A stretch of 64,000 nt of DNA from Phytobacter ursingii. Its GTDB lineage: Bacteria > Pseudomonadota > Gammaproteobacteria > Enterobacterales > Enterobacteriaceae. The notes beneath the pieces were generated by a model. That model worked only from the letters and a program-made list of their open reading frames with translations, was not told the DNA's origin and searched no databases. The translations under genes were made by a program, and so were the position numbers. This document shows positions 37,509 through 46,417 of this stretch, piece after piece (within the stretch, counting starts at the first letter, position 1; every line of letters begins with the position of its first letter). The stretch spans positions 992,001 through 1,056,000 of the forward strand of contig CABDWT010000004.1 of the NCBI GenBank assembly GCA_901456055.1. Direction: 5' to 3'.

Positions 37509-39615
37509 GTTTAACCTCTTCCTGTTTTTTCACTACGGTGGCCATGTTGCATTTCACCGTGGCACTGCTTTTTTTACGGCCAAAGAACAGCTCCCAGACG
37601 CATTGCAAAATGCCTGCGAAAGAGGCCAGCGGGCGGTCCGGGGCATGTGGCGGTTTGTACCAGGCATCGGCGCGGGAGAGCACTACGCGTACCAGTTTGC
37701 GGCGTTCGTTGAGGGGCAGGTTGTCGAACTCTACACGAATATCGTTGTTTCCCACGCCAGCGGCGCGCAGCGGCACATGGGCAATTTCATTCCCCAGCCC
37801 CAGTTCAATCTGAACCGGAACTTTGTAGCGGAGGTCTTCTCCTTTCTGTAGCGCCACGCGCGCGCCGCCCATGGAGATATCAACGGTGCGGGTAAGCATG
37901 TGTGAGCCGTCAGAAAAGAGCACTTTAGTCGGCAGACTGGCGTAGATGCGGATCGTTTTACGGATCTGCTTACTTTCTTTCGCCACGGCAATAGAGGCCA
38001 ATAAAATGATGGTGCTAAAGCAACCCCAGGCGATGTTAAACAGGATGACGCGGGGGTCGATGCCGGCGTAGCCATTCATGTAATAACGCACGCCGACCCA
38101 CATCATACTGCCGACCATCAGCAGCACGGTGATGATCAGCGGACGCACGGTATAGGCATCGAAGTAATCGCGATCGGTCAGATCGCCTTTATCCGTCACG
38201 TTAAATTTCCCAAGGCGCGGTGAGATTAGACTGAGTAGCGTCGGGAGAATCAGGTGGAAGGCCATCACCGTCTCATAGATTTCCCCCCAGAACGCGTAGC
38301 GATACCTGCCCGTGATGCGCGAGTTTACGAGGGTAGAAAGCACCAGGTGCGGCAACACATAGGAAAAAATCAGCGTCGCGGAGGAAGAAATAATGTTCAG
38401 GTTAAACAGCATAAAGACCAGCGGTGAGGTGAGGAACACCACCCGCGGCAGCCCATACTGGAAGTGCATCATCGCATTGAGGTAGCACAAACGCTGTGTC
38501 AGCCTGAGGCCGCGCCCGAGCAGTGGATTATCGATACGGAAAATCTGCGTCATGCCGCGTGCCCAGCGAATACGCTGGTTAACATGCAGCGCCAGACGTT
38601 CTGTCGCCAGCCCTGCCGCCAGAGGAATATCGAGAAACGCCGTGTTCCAGCCGCGACGCTGCAATTTCAGCGCGGTATGGGCATCTTCGGTGACCGTTTC
38701 GACCGCAAAGCCGCCCACTTCTTCCAGCGCGGAGCGCCGAATAACGGCACAGGAACCGCAGAAGAAGGTCGCGTTCCAGTTGTCATTACCTTGTTGCACC
38801 GGGCCGTAGAAGAGTGCGCCTTCATGAGGCACTTTCTTCGCTGCCGTCAGGTTACGTTCAAACGGATCCGGTGAATAGAAGTGGTGTGGTGTCTGAATCA
38901 ACGCCAGTTTGTCATCACGGAAGAATTCACCGACGGTCGCCTGAAGAAACACGCGGGTTGCCACGTGGTCGCAGTCGAATACGCAGATAAGCTCACCTTC
39001 GGTGAGGGTCATCGCGTGGTTGAGGTTACCGGCTTTCGCATGGCTGTTATCCGGGCGAGTCAGGTAGCCTACACCTGCTTCTGCGGCGAAATCCCGGAAC
39101 TCATCCCGCTTGCCGTCGTCCAGGATATAGACTTTCATTTTATCCTGCGGATATTCGATGCACTGTGCCGCCAGCACCGTATCGCGAACCACGTCGAGGC
39201 TTTCATTATACGACGGCACATAGATATCAACGGTCGGCCAGGTGTTGTGATCTTTAGGCATCGGGGCAATGGGTCGTTCCAGCGGCCAGGCCATTTGGAC
39301 ATAGCCGAGCACCAGGATAGTCCAGGAATAGATTTCAGCCGCGAAAAGCAGGCCGCCGAGTACCATCTCCAGCGTGGAGTCGAAATGCAGCGTCGTCGTT
39401 GCTCGCCACCAGATATAACGTGTGGACATCAGCAGCGAAAACACCAACATAGCGAGGACCGATTTTTTGCTTTTGAATCGACCAAGAATAAAAACGGCCA
39501 CAATCACTGACAGGCCGAAAAGGTATTGTTTATCGCTGCTCATTGGGGTGACTATCACCAACAACGACAATAAAAGCAGCGTCAGCGTGAGAATAATTCC
39601 GATGATTTTTTGCAT
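37498..39615 (-). CDS. bcsA: Cellulose synthase catalytic subunit BcsA
   Basis: A 705-residue membrane GT2 enzyme with PilZ domain. Visible are the UDP- and metal-binding aspartates (VDIYVPSYNES, LDDGKRDE, VFDCDH), TEDAHTALKLQ (base Asp), QRIRWARGMTQ (QxxRW, about residue 350), eight membrane segments, and PilZ residues RKTIR (about 560) plus DISMGGA (DxSxxG) that bind c-di-GMP. It polymerises UDP-glucose into beta-1,4-glucan. Length fits type I enzymes (about 750) rather than the 870-residue E. coli enzyme. No ribosome site stands out before ATG 39615. Confidence 0.95.
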   Translation of the reverse strand: MQKIIGIILTLTLLLLSLLVIVTPMSSDKQYLFGLSVIVAVFILGRFKSKKSVLAMLVFSLLMSTRYIWWRATTTLHFDSTLEMVLGGLLFAAEIYSWTILVLGYVQMAWPLERPIAPMPKDHNTWPTVDIYVPSYNESLDVVRDTVLAAQCIEYPQDKMKVYILDDGKRDEFRDFAAEAGVGYLTRPDNSHAKAGNLNHAMTLTEGELICVFDCDHVATRVFLQATVGEFFRDDKLALIQTPHHFYSPDPFERNLTAAKKVPHEGALFYGPVQQGNDNWNATFFCGSCAVIRRSALEEVGGFAVETVTEDAHTALKLQRRGWNTAFLDIPLAAGLATERLALHVNQRIRWARGMTQIFRIDNPLLGRGLRLTQRLCYLNAMMHFQYGLPRVVFLTSPLVFMLFNLNIISSSATLIFSYVLPHLVLSTLVNSRITGRYRYAFWGEIYETVMAFHLILPTLLSLISPRLGKFNVTDKGDLTDRDYFDAYTVRPLIITVLLMVGSMMWVGVRYYMNGYAGIDPRVILFNIAWGCFSTIILLASIAVAKESKQIRKTIRIYASLPTKVLFSDGSHMLTRTVDISMGGARVALQKGEDLRYKVPVQIELGLGNEIAHVPLRAAGVGNNDIRVEFDNLPLNERRKLVRVVLSRADAWYKPPHAPDRPLASFAGILQCVWELFFGRKKSSATVKCNMATVVKKQEEVKHAL

Positions 39616-39806
39616 GTTTAATAATCTGTACGGAAAACAGTAAGGTATACCGGTCTGTTTTCCGTTCCGGTAACCCTGTTAAAAATCATGACTTGTCAGA
39701 CTGAACAGCCCCCGCCGAAAACCACGACGAGCGGCGCATTCCCTCACCTGGAGTCAGGACACGCTTATTAGAAAAAACTGGGCGCCAGCCCGGCAATTGG
39801 GCGGGG

Positions 39807-40184
39807 CTATCTGCCAATGACGGTAAATAACACGTCCAGACGTACCGGGTTGCGTTCACGAATTTCCGGTTCGGACGCCTGACGGGACAAGGCTGCGACA
39901 CTTTCCAGAATGCCGCCGGTCGGAGAGGAAAACACATTTTGTACCAGTGCTGGCTTTGCTTTCGGCCAGGAGAGGGTATTGACGTTGGATGCCGGTTGAG
40001 GGCTTTCCTGGCAAATATCCGCAGACATGGTTTCAACAATGGCTTCTTTAACATCACCATTAACATCGGGCGTTGTGACTGTTACTGCTGTTTGCATCGT
40101 TGCACCATCTTCATCGTTTATTTTCTGGAAAGAGACACCGGACATCTTCAGTTTTGCAGTCAAAGAACTTAAATCGTCATACAT
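39807..40184 (-). CDS. BcsO/BcsP-like small protein upstream of the cellulose operon
   Basis: A 125-residue soluble protein. It has the N-terminal DDL-x-x-L...K...Q motif seen in BcsO/BcsP-type proteins (MYDDLSSLTAKLKMSGVSFQKIND), a polar, Pro-rich middle, and a short C-terminal hydrophobic tail (PVRLDVLFTVIGR) resembling their C-terminal motif. Such proteins accompany type I cellulose operons, but BcsQ is absent here. Start ATG 40184 follows AGGACAGG. 191 bases separate it from bcsA, so it may be co-transcribed or separate. Identification rests on motif likeness and context, not a full alignment. Confidence 0.6.
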   Translation of the reverse strand: MYDDLSSLTAKLKMSGVSFQKINDEDGATMQTAVTVTTPDVNGDVKEAIVETMSADICQESPQPASNVNTLSWPKAKPALVQNVFSSPTGGILESVAALSRQASEPEIRERNPVRLDVLFTVIGR

Positions 40185-40772
40185 AGTATTTGCCTGTCCT
40201 CGATGTGTTAAACACGCACTAAATTTAAGCAATGTTATCTGCCTCTTTCTCTATTACCGCTGGCTCCTTATTGCTGCGGAACGTATTACCATCAGTCATT
40301 GAATACGTTAAGTGGAACACCATTTATTGTTGATGACCGCTTTAATTGAGAATTTCCTTATATACTGAGGTGGGCAGTGTGGCAGGTCAAGTGACGCTAT
40401 CAATAAATAGAAATTCACTTATTTAAGATGTCTATTAATCTCTCTTTTATTCATTGGCTTGCATGGCGAGAAGGCGCGTACCATCAGGCCTGCGCGGTGG
40501 CAAGATGAAATAATGATGGATTTAGCGTAGACGATAGTTTTCAATAATAATTGTGGTGAGCCTCAATCTCCTCAATTTCTTCATAATTGATTCATGTTTT
40601 TATTATTCACCACATCGGCATTTAGCGCTAAAACTTTATCAATAAATAATTGCTAATTTATTTAATTTCTCTATAAATGCCGCTTACTGCCAATATCGTT
40701 ATTGGATGATATTGAACCGGTAGCCGCTTTCTATTAGTATTGCCCCGACCTCCCTGGTATAGAAAAATTATC
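40185..40772. other. Divergent promoter region of the cellulose island
   Basis: 588 AT-rich bases between the BcsO-like gene (minus) and the EAL protein gene (plus), likely holding both promoters. An inverted repeat CAATATC (40691-40697)/GATATTG (40708-40714) lies 60 bases before the EAL gene. No gene seen. Confidence 0.5.
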
Positions 40773-42416
40773 ATGCCTTTTGACAATGATATTTTCGGCT
40801 CGCAGTCAATGCTTGCCGCGCTGGAATATGTTCATGATGCTGTTGTCCTTATCGACGGCGCGGAAACTGTTTTTTTCTTTAATAAAGCGGCGGAGACGCT
40901 ATGGCGTTATTCGCGAAGCCAGGTGCTGGGCAGAAAAGCGGCGGAGATTCCCCTGTTCACATCCCCGGAGGCGCCAGGCGAAGAAACGTCGCTTACCATT
41001 GTGTCGGCAACCGGGGAAGAAACCACGCTTTCTGCAACAGTGCGCTATGACGGGGTGGCGCGTGCGGGAGCCCCCTGCATGGTGGTCGTGCATATCGATC
41101 AGCAAAAGATTACGCAACTGTCGACCTTTAATCTGCTGACCGGTCTGCCAAAGCGTAGCGCCCTGCATCGTCACATTGATGCGCTTTTTCAGCATGGCGT
41201 CCATGCGTGTGCCGCGCTCTTTTTCCTTGACCTCGACCATTTTAAAGATGTTAACGATGCTCTGGGTTATGCCGCCGGCGACAGCGTGCTGGCCGCCATT
41301 GCCCAGCGGCTGACGGCGGAGTTTTCCCGCCATGCGTTTGTCAGCCATCCTGACAGCGACACCTTTGTTATGGTCTTCCCGGATTGCGATGCCGCGAAGG
41401 CAACCACAATAGCGCAGCGTATTCAGGCGTTATTCCGTCTGCCGTTTAATGTGGCAGATCTCGCACTCAACGTAACGGTAAGCACGGGGATCAGCCTCTA
41501 TCCCGATCATGGGAGGTCGCGCGATGCATTGCTGAAGCAGGCAAACCATGCCTCGCATCTGGCAAAAGGGGCGGCGTCCGGTGGCTATCTTTTTTTTAGT
41601 AGTGAAATGAATCAGGTGGATCAGGAACGGTTAAAGCTGGCGGCGGCGCTGAAACTCGCTATTGCCAGTAACCATTTACACCTGCACTACCAGCCGCAGA
41701 TTTGGCTCAAAAATGGCGAGCTTTATGGGGTTGAGGCACTGGCGCGCTGGTCCGACCCGGTATTGGGCGATATTCCCCCAGGTAAATTTATCGCACTTGC
41801 TGAGGAGACCGGTGAAATCGAAGGCATTGGTCGCTGGACGCTCCATGAAGCTTGCCGCCAGATGGCGGAATGGCGTAGTAACGACATTCATGTGCCCGTG
41901 GTATCGGTAAATCTTTCACCGATTAACTTTTATAACAGCAGCTTGCCGCAATATATTTCTTATTTGCTACGGCAATACCGCATCCCCGCACACTGCCTGA
42001 CCATTGAGATTACCGAAGGCGTCATGATGGATAAGCGCCCAGAAACCATGGACGTCATTTGTGCGGTGCGTGAGTTGGGGGTGGGGCTGTCGATGGATGA
42101 TTTTGGTACCGGGTTCTCCTGCTTGTCCCGGCTGGCGCATTTGCCAATGACCGAGTTGAAAATCGATCAAAGCTTTATGCGCGACCTGCGTGAAGGTAGC
42201 AAGATGAAAGCCATTGCGACAACAGTGGTGAGGATCGGCCAGAGCCTGCATCAAACTGTTGTGGCTGAAGGCGTCGAAACGGAACAGCAGCGTAATGAAT
42301 TGCGGGAATTGCAGTGTGATATTGCCCAGGGGTATCTCTATTCGCGGGCGTTAAATGCCTCGGCGTTAGCAGGATGGGTGAAAAATCGCCCGCGTAGCGA
42401 AATTATACTTGAGTAA
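40773..42416 (+). CDS. PAS-GGDEF-EAL protein, probable c-di-GMP phosphodiesterase
   Basis: 547 residues: PAS (about 10-110), GGDEF (about 125-280) and EAL (about 300-535). The GGDEF signature is degenerate (DSDTF within SHPDSDTFVMVF), so it should not make c-di-GMP but may bind GTP. The EAL site is intact: YGVEALARW, NLSPINFYN, IEITEGVMM, MDDFGTGFS, LKIDQSF, VAEGVETE and QGYLYS. It would degrade c-di-GMP and so switch off the neighbouring cellulose synthase. Start ATG 40773 (MPFDNDIF); 11 more codons in frame upstream lack a ribosome site. Divergent from the BcsO-like gene. Confidence 0.9.
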   Translation: MPFDNDIFGSQSMLAALEYVHDAVVLIDGAETVFFFNKAAETLWRYSRSQVLGRKAAEIPLFTSPEAPGEETSLTIVSATGEETTLSATVRYDGVARAGAPCMVVVHIDQQKITQLSTFNLLTGLPKRSALHRHIDALFQHGVHACAALFFLDLDHFKDVNDALGYAAGDSVLAAIAQRLTAEFSRHAFVSHPDSDTFVMVFPDCDAAKATTIAQRIQALFRLPFNVADLALNVTVSTGISLYPDHGRSRDALLKQANHASHLAKGAASGGYLFFSSEMNQVDQERLKLAAALKLAIASNHLHLHYQPQIWLKNGELYGVEALARWSDPVLGDIPPGKFIALAEETGEIEGIGRWTLHEACRQMAEWRSNDIHVPVVSVNLSPINFYNSSLPQYISYLLRQYRIPAHCLTIEITEGVMMDKRPETMDVICAVRELGVGLSMDDFGTGFSCLSRLAHLPMTELKIDQSFMRDLREGSKMKAIATTVVRIGQSLHQTVVAEGVETEQQRNELRELQCDIAQGYLYSRALNASALAGWVKNRPRSEIILE

Positions 42417-42455
42417 AAGCTTAGCATTTGCGCTCAGCCAGTTTTGCCTGTGAAT

Positions 42456-42489
42456 ATAAGCCACCAGGATATATCATCCGGTGGTTTAT
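42456..42489. terminator. Bidirectional terminator between EAL gene and small membrane protein gene
   Basis: ATAAGCCACC (42456-42465) and GGTGGTTTAT (42480-42489) pair with one wobble, and GGAT/ATCC extends the stem inward. TATTTTTG follows on the plus strand. Confidence 0.7.
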
Positions 42490-42516
42490 ATTTTTGTGCC
42501 GTTACTAAACAGTATG

Positions 42517-42642
42517 TTAGCTGATATATTTCAGTATCAGTAATAGCAAGCAAAACCCCAGTACTCCCCAGGACATATGACGCCCCGAACGATATACAGG
42601 ATTCGTGCTGGTGGTTTTACTTTGACTATTATCGATACGCAT
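42517..42642 (-). CDS. Small single-pass membrane protein, 41 residues
   Basis: A short frame, ATG 42642 to TAA 42519-42517, with AAGG eight bases before the start. The product has a polar N-terminus (MRIDNSQSKTTSTNP) with a basic patch (YRSGRH, residues 17-22), then one hydrophobic segment (about residues 25-37, WGVLGFCLLLLIL) ending KYIS. This is a convincing inside-to-outside single helix. It faces the EAL gene across a shared terminator. I do not recognise the family; it resembles the class of enteric small membrane proteins by shape only. Confidence 0.55.
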   Translation of the reverse strand: MRIDNSQSKTTSTNPVYRSGRHMSWGVLGFCLLLLILKYIS

Positions 42643-43003
42643 TAGAACCTTACTTTCAGGTTATCGCTAATTAATCGTAATCACCGCAAGGGCTTGCGGT
42701 GCGCCAAAAGGACGCAGCGGCATGTAAATCCGCCGTTGATACCAGGTGGGTTAATCAATAAAAAATTTCTGTTTAAATATTCATTGGGAAAATACAGATT
42801 GTTGACTAAACCTAAACTGGATAATAACCGATAAGCTTGGGTAATTCATGAGAAAAAACGAGTTGCTTTAAATTTATTTATATAAATAGACAGTATCTAT
42901 GGTTAATTAAATGATGGGTGGTACTGTATAAATAAATGAAGGGCTGAACACGAGGGACAGTAAAGTAATGGCTGAATCTGCGGTGTTATTATTTTAAAAA
43001 ATG
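42643..43003. other. AT-rich gap beside the c-di-GMP genes
   Basis: 361 bases with no further gene; probably the promoter of the 41-residue protein (minus strand) at its left end and the 3' trailer of the GAF-GGDEF gene at the right. Confidence 0.4.
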
Positions 43004-43029
43004 CGAGGGTAAATATTCATTCACCCTCG
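43004..43029 (-). terminator. Terminator of the GAF-GGDEF gene
   Basis: Read on the minus strand, CGAGGGT (43029-43023) pairs with ACCCTCG (43010-43004), followed by CATTTTTTAAAAT. Lies 23 bases after the gene's stop codon. Confidence 0.75.
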
Positions 43030-43052
43030 TGGTGCGAGCCATAACTCAGGAG

Positions 43053-44054
43053 CTATGAGTTTTCGCTGGATTTATGTGCCTGCGTCGGGTTTAGCGGTGG
43101 TTTTTTTCTTTCCAGATACATCACATGCTCGCTGTTGTTCATCATCTCCAGCAGGTTGCTGTGCCTGTCCGGGTCATACTCCACGATGCCGTAAGAATAG
43201 TGCAGGCGGAATTTTTTCATTGATTTTTCATTGAGATCATCAATTTTTGACTGCAGGCTGAACAGGAACGTATCCACATCGCGGTCATCGTCATGGCCAA
43301 GTAGAAGGACGAACTTGCCCCCTTCCAGGCGTGCGGCAACGTCATTCTTTTTCATGCAACGCAGGAGCGCTGAGGCAAATTTTTTGAGCGTGTTGTCACC
43401 TTCATTATGACCAAAGAATTCATTAATAGCGGTGATGTTTTCCACATCTAAGTAAATGAGGCTAAACGATCGTTTATTATCAGTTAACCATGAGAAGCGT
43501 TTCTCGCCCAGTTTGTAAAAACCGCGCTTATTGGGCAACTCGGTCAGTGTATCCGTCATCGCCATGCTGATGATATGAAATTCGTCCTCAACAATGGCAC
43601 CCAGATCGAGCAATGCGTTGATATTTTCCGGGGTGAAATCGCGCGGTTTGTCATCAATAATACATATCGTTCCGGCGATCGAGCCATCAGGGAGGCGCAC
43701 CGGGCACCCTGCATAAAAACGTATATATGGTTCGCCAATAACGAACGGGTTATCGTGAAAACGCTCATCCACGCTGGTATCTTTCACAATAAAAATTCCC
43801 TGTGCCAGGATCGCATGTGCACAGAAAGATATATTGCGAGATGTCTCGCGGACTTTTACTTCTCCGCTGCACGAAACCAGCCATTGTCGGTCACGATCTA
43901 ACAGGCTGATTATGCCTATTGGAACGTCAAAAGCCGTTTTTGCCAGACGAGTCAGGCGATCTAAGCGCTCGTCATCCTTTTTATCGAGCAGGTCCATCAT
44001 ATAAAGGGATTTAAGACGCTCGGTTTCGTTTTCTGGTATTTCAGGAAATTTCAT
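43053..44054 (-). CDS. GAF-GGDEF protein with degenerate active site
   Basis: 333 residues with a GAF domain (about 20-150; FCAHAILAQGIFIVKDT and FYAGCPVRLPDGSIAGTICIID) and a GGDEF-fold domain (about 165-320). The signature reads EGGKF within ARLEGGKFVLLLG: the catalytic Asp/Glu positions are replaced (Gly and Lys), so cyclase activity is very unlikely. It may bind GTP or act through protein contact. Position beside the cellulose island suggests a signalling role there. The GAF ligand is unknown. Confidence 0.85.
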   Translation of the reverse strand: MKFPEIPENETERLKSLYMMDLLDKKDDERLDRLTRLAKTAFDVPIGIISLLDRDRQWLVSCSGEVKVRETSRNISFCAHAILAQGIFIVKDTSVDERFHDNPFVIGEPYIRFYAGCPVRLPDGSIAGTICIIDDKPRDFTPENINALLDLGAIVEDEFHIISMAMTDTLTELPNKRGFYKLGEKRFSWLTDNKRSFSLIYLDVENITAINEFFGHNEGDNTLKKFASALLRCMKKNDVAARLEGGKFVLLLGHDDDRDVDTFLFSLQSKIDDLNEKSMKKFRLHYSYGIVEYDPDRHSNLLEMMNNSEHVMYLERKKPPLNPTQAHKSSENS

Positions 44055-44234
44055 AGTGAGGCCTCATTAGCTATAGATTTACTATATCAGAGGTTTTTTA
44101 TTTAGGTAGCGACTCATCGCTCACCTTTACGTTGTATGAGAAATCTCCTCCTCATGCAGGACGGCACAGATTACGCTGTTGCCTCTGCCTGTGCCGTCCT
44201 ACAATGTGTTCACTTATCACCCAGGAGGTATCCC

Positions 44235-45098
44235 ATGTCTCAACCCACGCTTACTTATCGTCTTGGCGACCGCGAAGTCGGTCGTCTTGGCTATGGCGCA
44301 ATGCAACTGGCCGGTCCGGGCGTTTTTGGGCCGCCTGCTGACGAAGCGAAGGCGATTCAGGTGCTTCGTGACGCCGTGTCGGCCGGTGTTAACCATATCG
44401 ACACCAGCGACTTCTATGGTCCGCATATCACTAACCAGATAATCAAAAAAGCGCTGCACCCGTATCCGGCAGATCTGTGCATCGTGACTAAAGTGGGGGC
44501 GCGTCGTGATGACAAAGCCAACTGGCTGCCTGCGTTTAGCGCCGAAGAACTGACGCGCGCGGTAGAAGATAACCTGCGTAATCTTGGCCTCGATGCGATA
44601 GAAGTGGTCAACTTGCGCAGCATGCACGGTTTGCACGGACCAGCGGAAGGGGCGCTTGAAGCTGAACTGGAAACCTTGATCGCCTTAAAAGAGCGCGGGC
44701 TGATCCGTCATATCGGGCTGAGTAATGTGACGGCGAAGCAGGTTGCTGATGCGCAGTCGATGACGCCGATTGCCTGCGTACAGAATATGTATAACGTGGC
44801 TAACCGTGAAGATGATGCGCTGATTGATGTGCTGAACGCACAGGGCATTGCCTATGTGCCGTTCTTCCCGTTGGGTGGATTTACGCCGCTGCAATCCGGG
44901 GAACTGAACGCAGTAGCGCAACGTTTAAATGCCACACCGATGCAGGTCGCGCTGGCATGGCTGCTGCAACGTTCGCCCAATATTCTGCTGATCCCGGGCA
45001 CCTCGTCGCCGGCGCATCTACAGGAAAACCTGGCCAGCGCACAGCTGACCCTGCCCGCCGATGTGCTGGAGATCCTTAACGGCATCGATAAGCGTTAA
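44235..45098 (+). CDS. Aldo/keto reductase, YdbC (PdxI)-like
   Basis: A 287-residue AKR-family protein, close in sequence to E. coli YdbC (pyridoxal reductase PdxI) from memory. The catalytic Tyr is in HIDTSDFYGPH (about residue 57), Lys in CIVTKVGARR, and the NADPH site in LLQRSPNILLIPGTSS near the end. ATG 44235 follows AGGAGG (44223-44228); an in-frame start 33 codons earlier is not supported. Pyridoxal is a possible substrate, but the enzyme may be a paralog with another carbonyl substrate. Confidence 0.88.
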   Translation: MSQPTLTYRLGDREVGRLGYGAMQLAGPGVFGPPADEAKAIQVLRDAVSAGVNHIDTSDFYGPHITNQIIKKALHPYPADLCIVTKVGARRDDKANWLPAFSAEELTRAVEDNLRNLGLDAIEVVNLRSMHGLHGPAEGALEAELETLIALKERGLIRHIGLSNVTAKQVADAQSMTPIACVQNMYNVANREDDALIDVLNAQGIAYVPFFPLGGFTPLQSGELNAVAQRLNATPMQVALAWLLQRSPNILLIPGTSSPAHLQENLASAQLTLPADVLEILNGIDKR

Positions 45099-45108
45099 GC
45101 CGCATTCC

Positions 45109-45187
45109 CCCCTCACCCTAACCCTCTCCCTCCAGGGAGAGGGGACCGATCGAGCCAGTTTTTCTCCCTCTGCCTGAGGGAGACGGG
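45109..45187. repeat. Intergenic palindromic repeat (CCCTCACCCTAACCCTC type)
   Basis: A GC-rich element with two hairpins: CCCTCTCCCT/AGGGAGAGGG (45122-45143, perfect 10-base arms) and TCTCCCTC/GAGGGAGA (45163-45183). This repeat type is common between genes in Klebsiella/Enterobacter/Citrobacter-like genomes. It may also terminate the convergent genes on both sides. Confidence 0.7.
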
Positions 45188-45225
45188 GCAGACCGCAGCG
45201 TGCTTACGGTTATGACTGTCAGTAG

Positions 45226-45251
45226 CCCCGGTAAGCGCAGCGCCACCGGGG
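45226..45251. repeat. REP-like palindrome, copy 1
   Basis: CCCCGGT (45226-45232) and ACCGGGG (45245-45251) around AAGCGCAGCGCC. A second copy of the same family in the other orientation lies at 57634-57660. Confidence 0.75.
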
Positions 45252-45264
45252 AAGGTCGATGCCG

Positions 45265-46407
45265 TTACGCCAGCGCCTGCTGCCAGTCGGCAATCAAATC
45301 GTCTACCCCTTCGATTCCTACGGATAAACGAATGAACTGCGGCGTAATGCCGTTCGCCAGCCGTTGCTCCAGCGGAATCGAGGCGTGCGTCATGCTGTAA
45401 GGCTGGCTCACCAGGCTTTCTACGCCCCCCAGACTTTCGGCGAGGGTAAACAGTTTTAGTCTACTGATTATCTGAGCGGCATACTGGTCATCGCCTTTTA
45501 CCACTACCGAAATCATGCCGCCGGGCAGCGCCATCTGCTTACGCGCCAGCGCATGATGCGGGTGCGACGGCAGCCACGGGAACCACACTTTTTCGACCTG
45601 CGGCTGCTGCTCCAGCCACTGCGCCAGCGCCAGTGCGTTGCTGCTGTGGCGCTCAATACGCAGTGACAGCGTGCGGATACCGCGTAGCGTCAGGAAACTG
45701 CTGAACGGGTCAAGCACGCCGCCTGTGGCGTTTTGCAAATAGCCCAATTTTTCTGCCAGCGCCGGGTTATCGCCTACGACCGCCAGCCCGGCCACCACGT
45801 CAGAGTGCCCGTTCAGGTATTTGGTGGCGGAGTGAACCACAATATCGAAACCGAGCTCTATCGGACGGTGGATAACCGGCGAGGCAAAGGTGTTGTCCGC
45901 CACGCTGAGGATCTTATGCCGTTGCGCGATCGTCGCGATCGCTTCCAGATCTGCCAGTTTAAGCAGCGGGTTGGTCGGGGTTTCAACCCAGATCATCCGC
46001 GTGTCCGGGCGGATGGCGGCTTCCAGCCCCGCCAGATCGTCGGGCTTCACCCAGCTCACTCGCAGGCCGGTGCTGCGCTTGCGTACATTTTCAATCAGGC
46101 GGTACGTTCCGCCGTAAACATCATCCACCGCGACAATATGGCTATCTTTATCCAGTAACTCCAGTACCGTGGAGATGGCCGCCAGCCCGGAAGCAAAGGC
46201 ATAACCTCGCGTACCGCCTTCTAGTTCGGCGATCGCAGTTTCCAGCGCGTGACGAGTCGGGTTGCCGCTGCGGGAATATTCATAGCCGGTATGCTGACCA
46301 GGCGCAGGCTGCGCAAAAGTGGACGTGGCATAAATCGGCGGCATCACCGCGCCATGCTGGTCGGTGAAGGTGCCGCTGTGCACGCTCAAAGTATTCAACG
46401 TTTTCAT
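45265..46407 (-). CDS. mtcC: Cystathionine gamma-lyase (MtcC type)
   Basis: A 380-residue PLP enzyme of the Cys/Met metabolism family. The PLP Lys is in HSATKYLNGHSDVVAG (about residue 195), and the N-terminal YEYSRSGNPTRHALE segment binds the cofactor phosphate. Family members include gamma-synthase, beta-lyase and gamma-lyase; pairing with a cystathionine beta-synthase 10 bases upstream points to gamma-lyase, giving cysteine, 2-oxobutyrate and ammonia. In Klebsiella pneumoniae this pair is the mtcBC methionine-to-cysteine system. The start at 46407 follows AAGGAGT. Confidence 0.88.
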   Translation of the reverse strand: MKTLNTLSVHSGTFTDQHGAVMPPIYATSTFAQPAPGQHTGYEYSRSGNPTRHALETAIAELEGGTRGYAFASGLAAISTVLELLDKDSHIVAVDDVYGGTYRLIENVRKRSTGLRVSWVKPDDLAGLEAAIRPDTRMIWVETPTNPLLKLADLEAIATIAQRHKILSVADNTFASPVIHRPIELGFDIVVHSATKYLNGHSDVVAGLAVVGDNPALAEKLGYLQNATGGVLDPFSSFLTLRGIRTLSLRIERHSSNALALAQWLEQQPQVEKVWFPWLPSHPHHALARKQMALPGGMISVVVKGDDQYAAQIISRLKLFTLAESLGGVESLVSQPYSMTHASIPLEQRLANGITPQFIRLSVGIEGVDDLIADWQQALA

Positions 46408-46417
46408 CTGTACTCCT

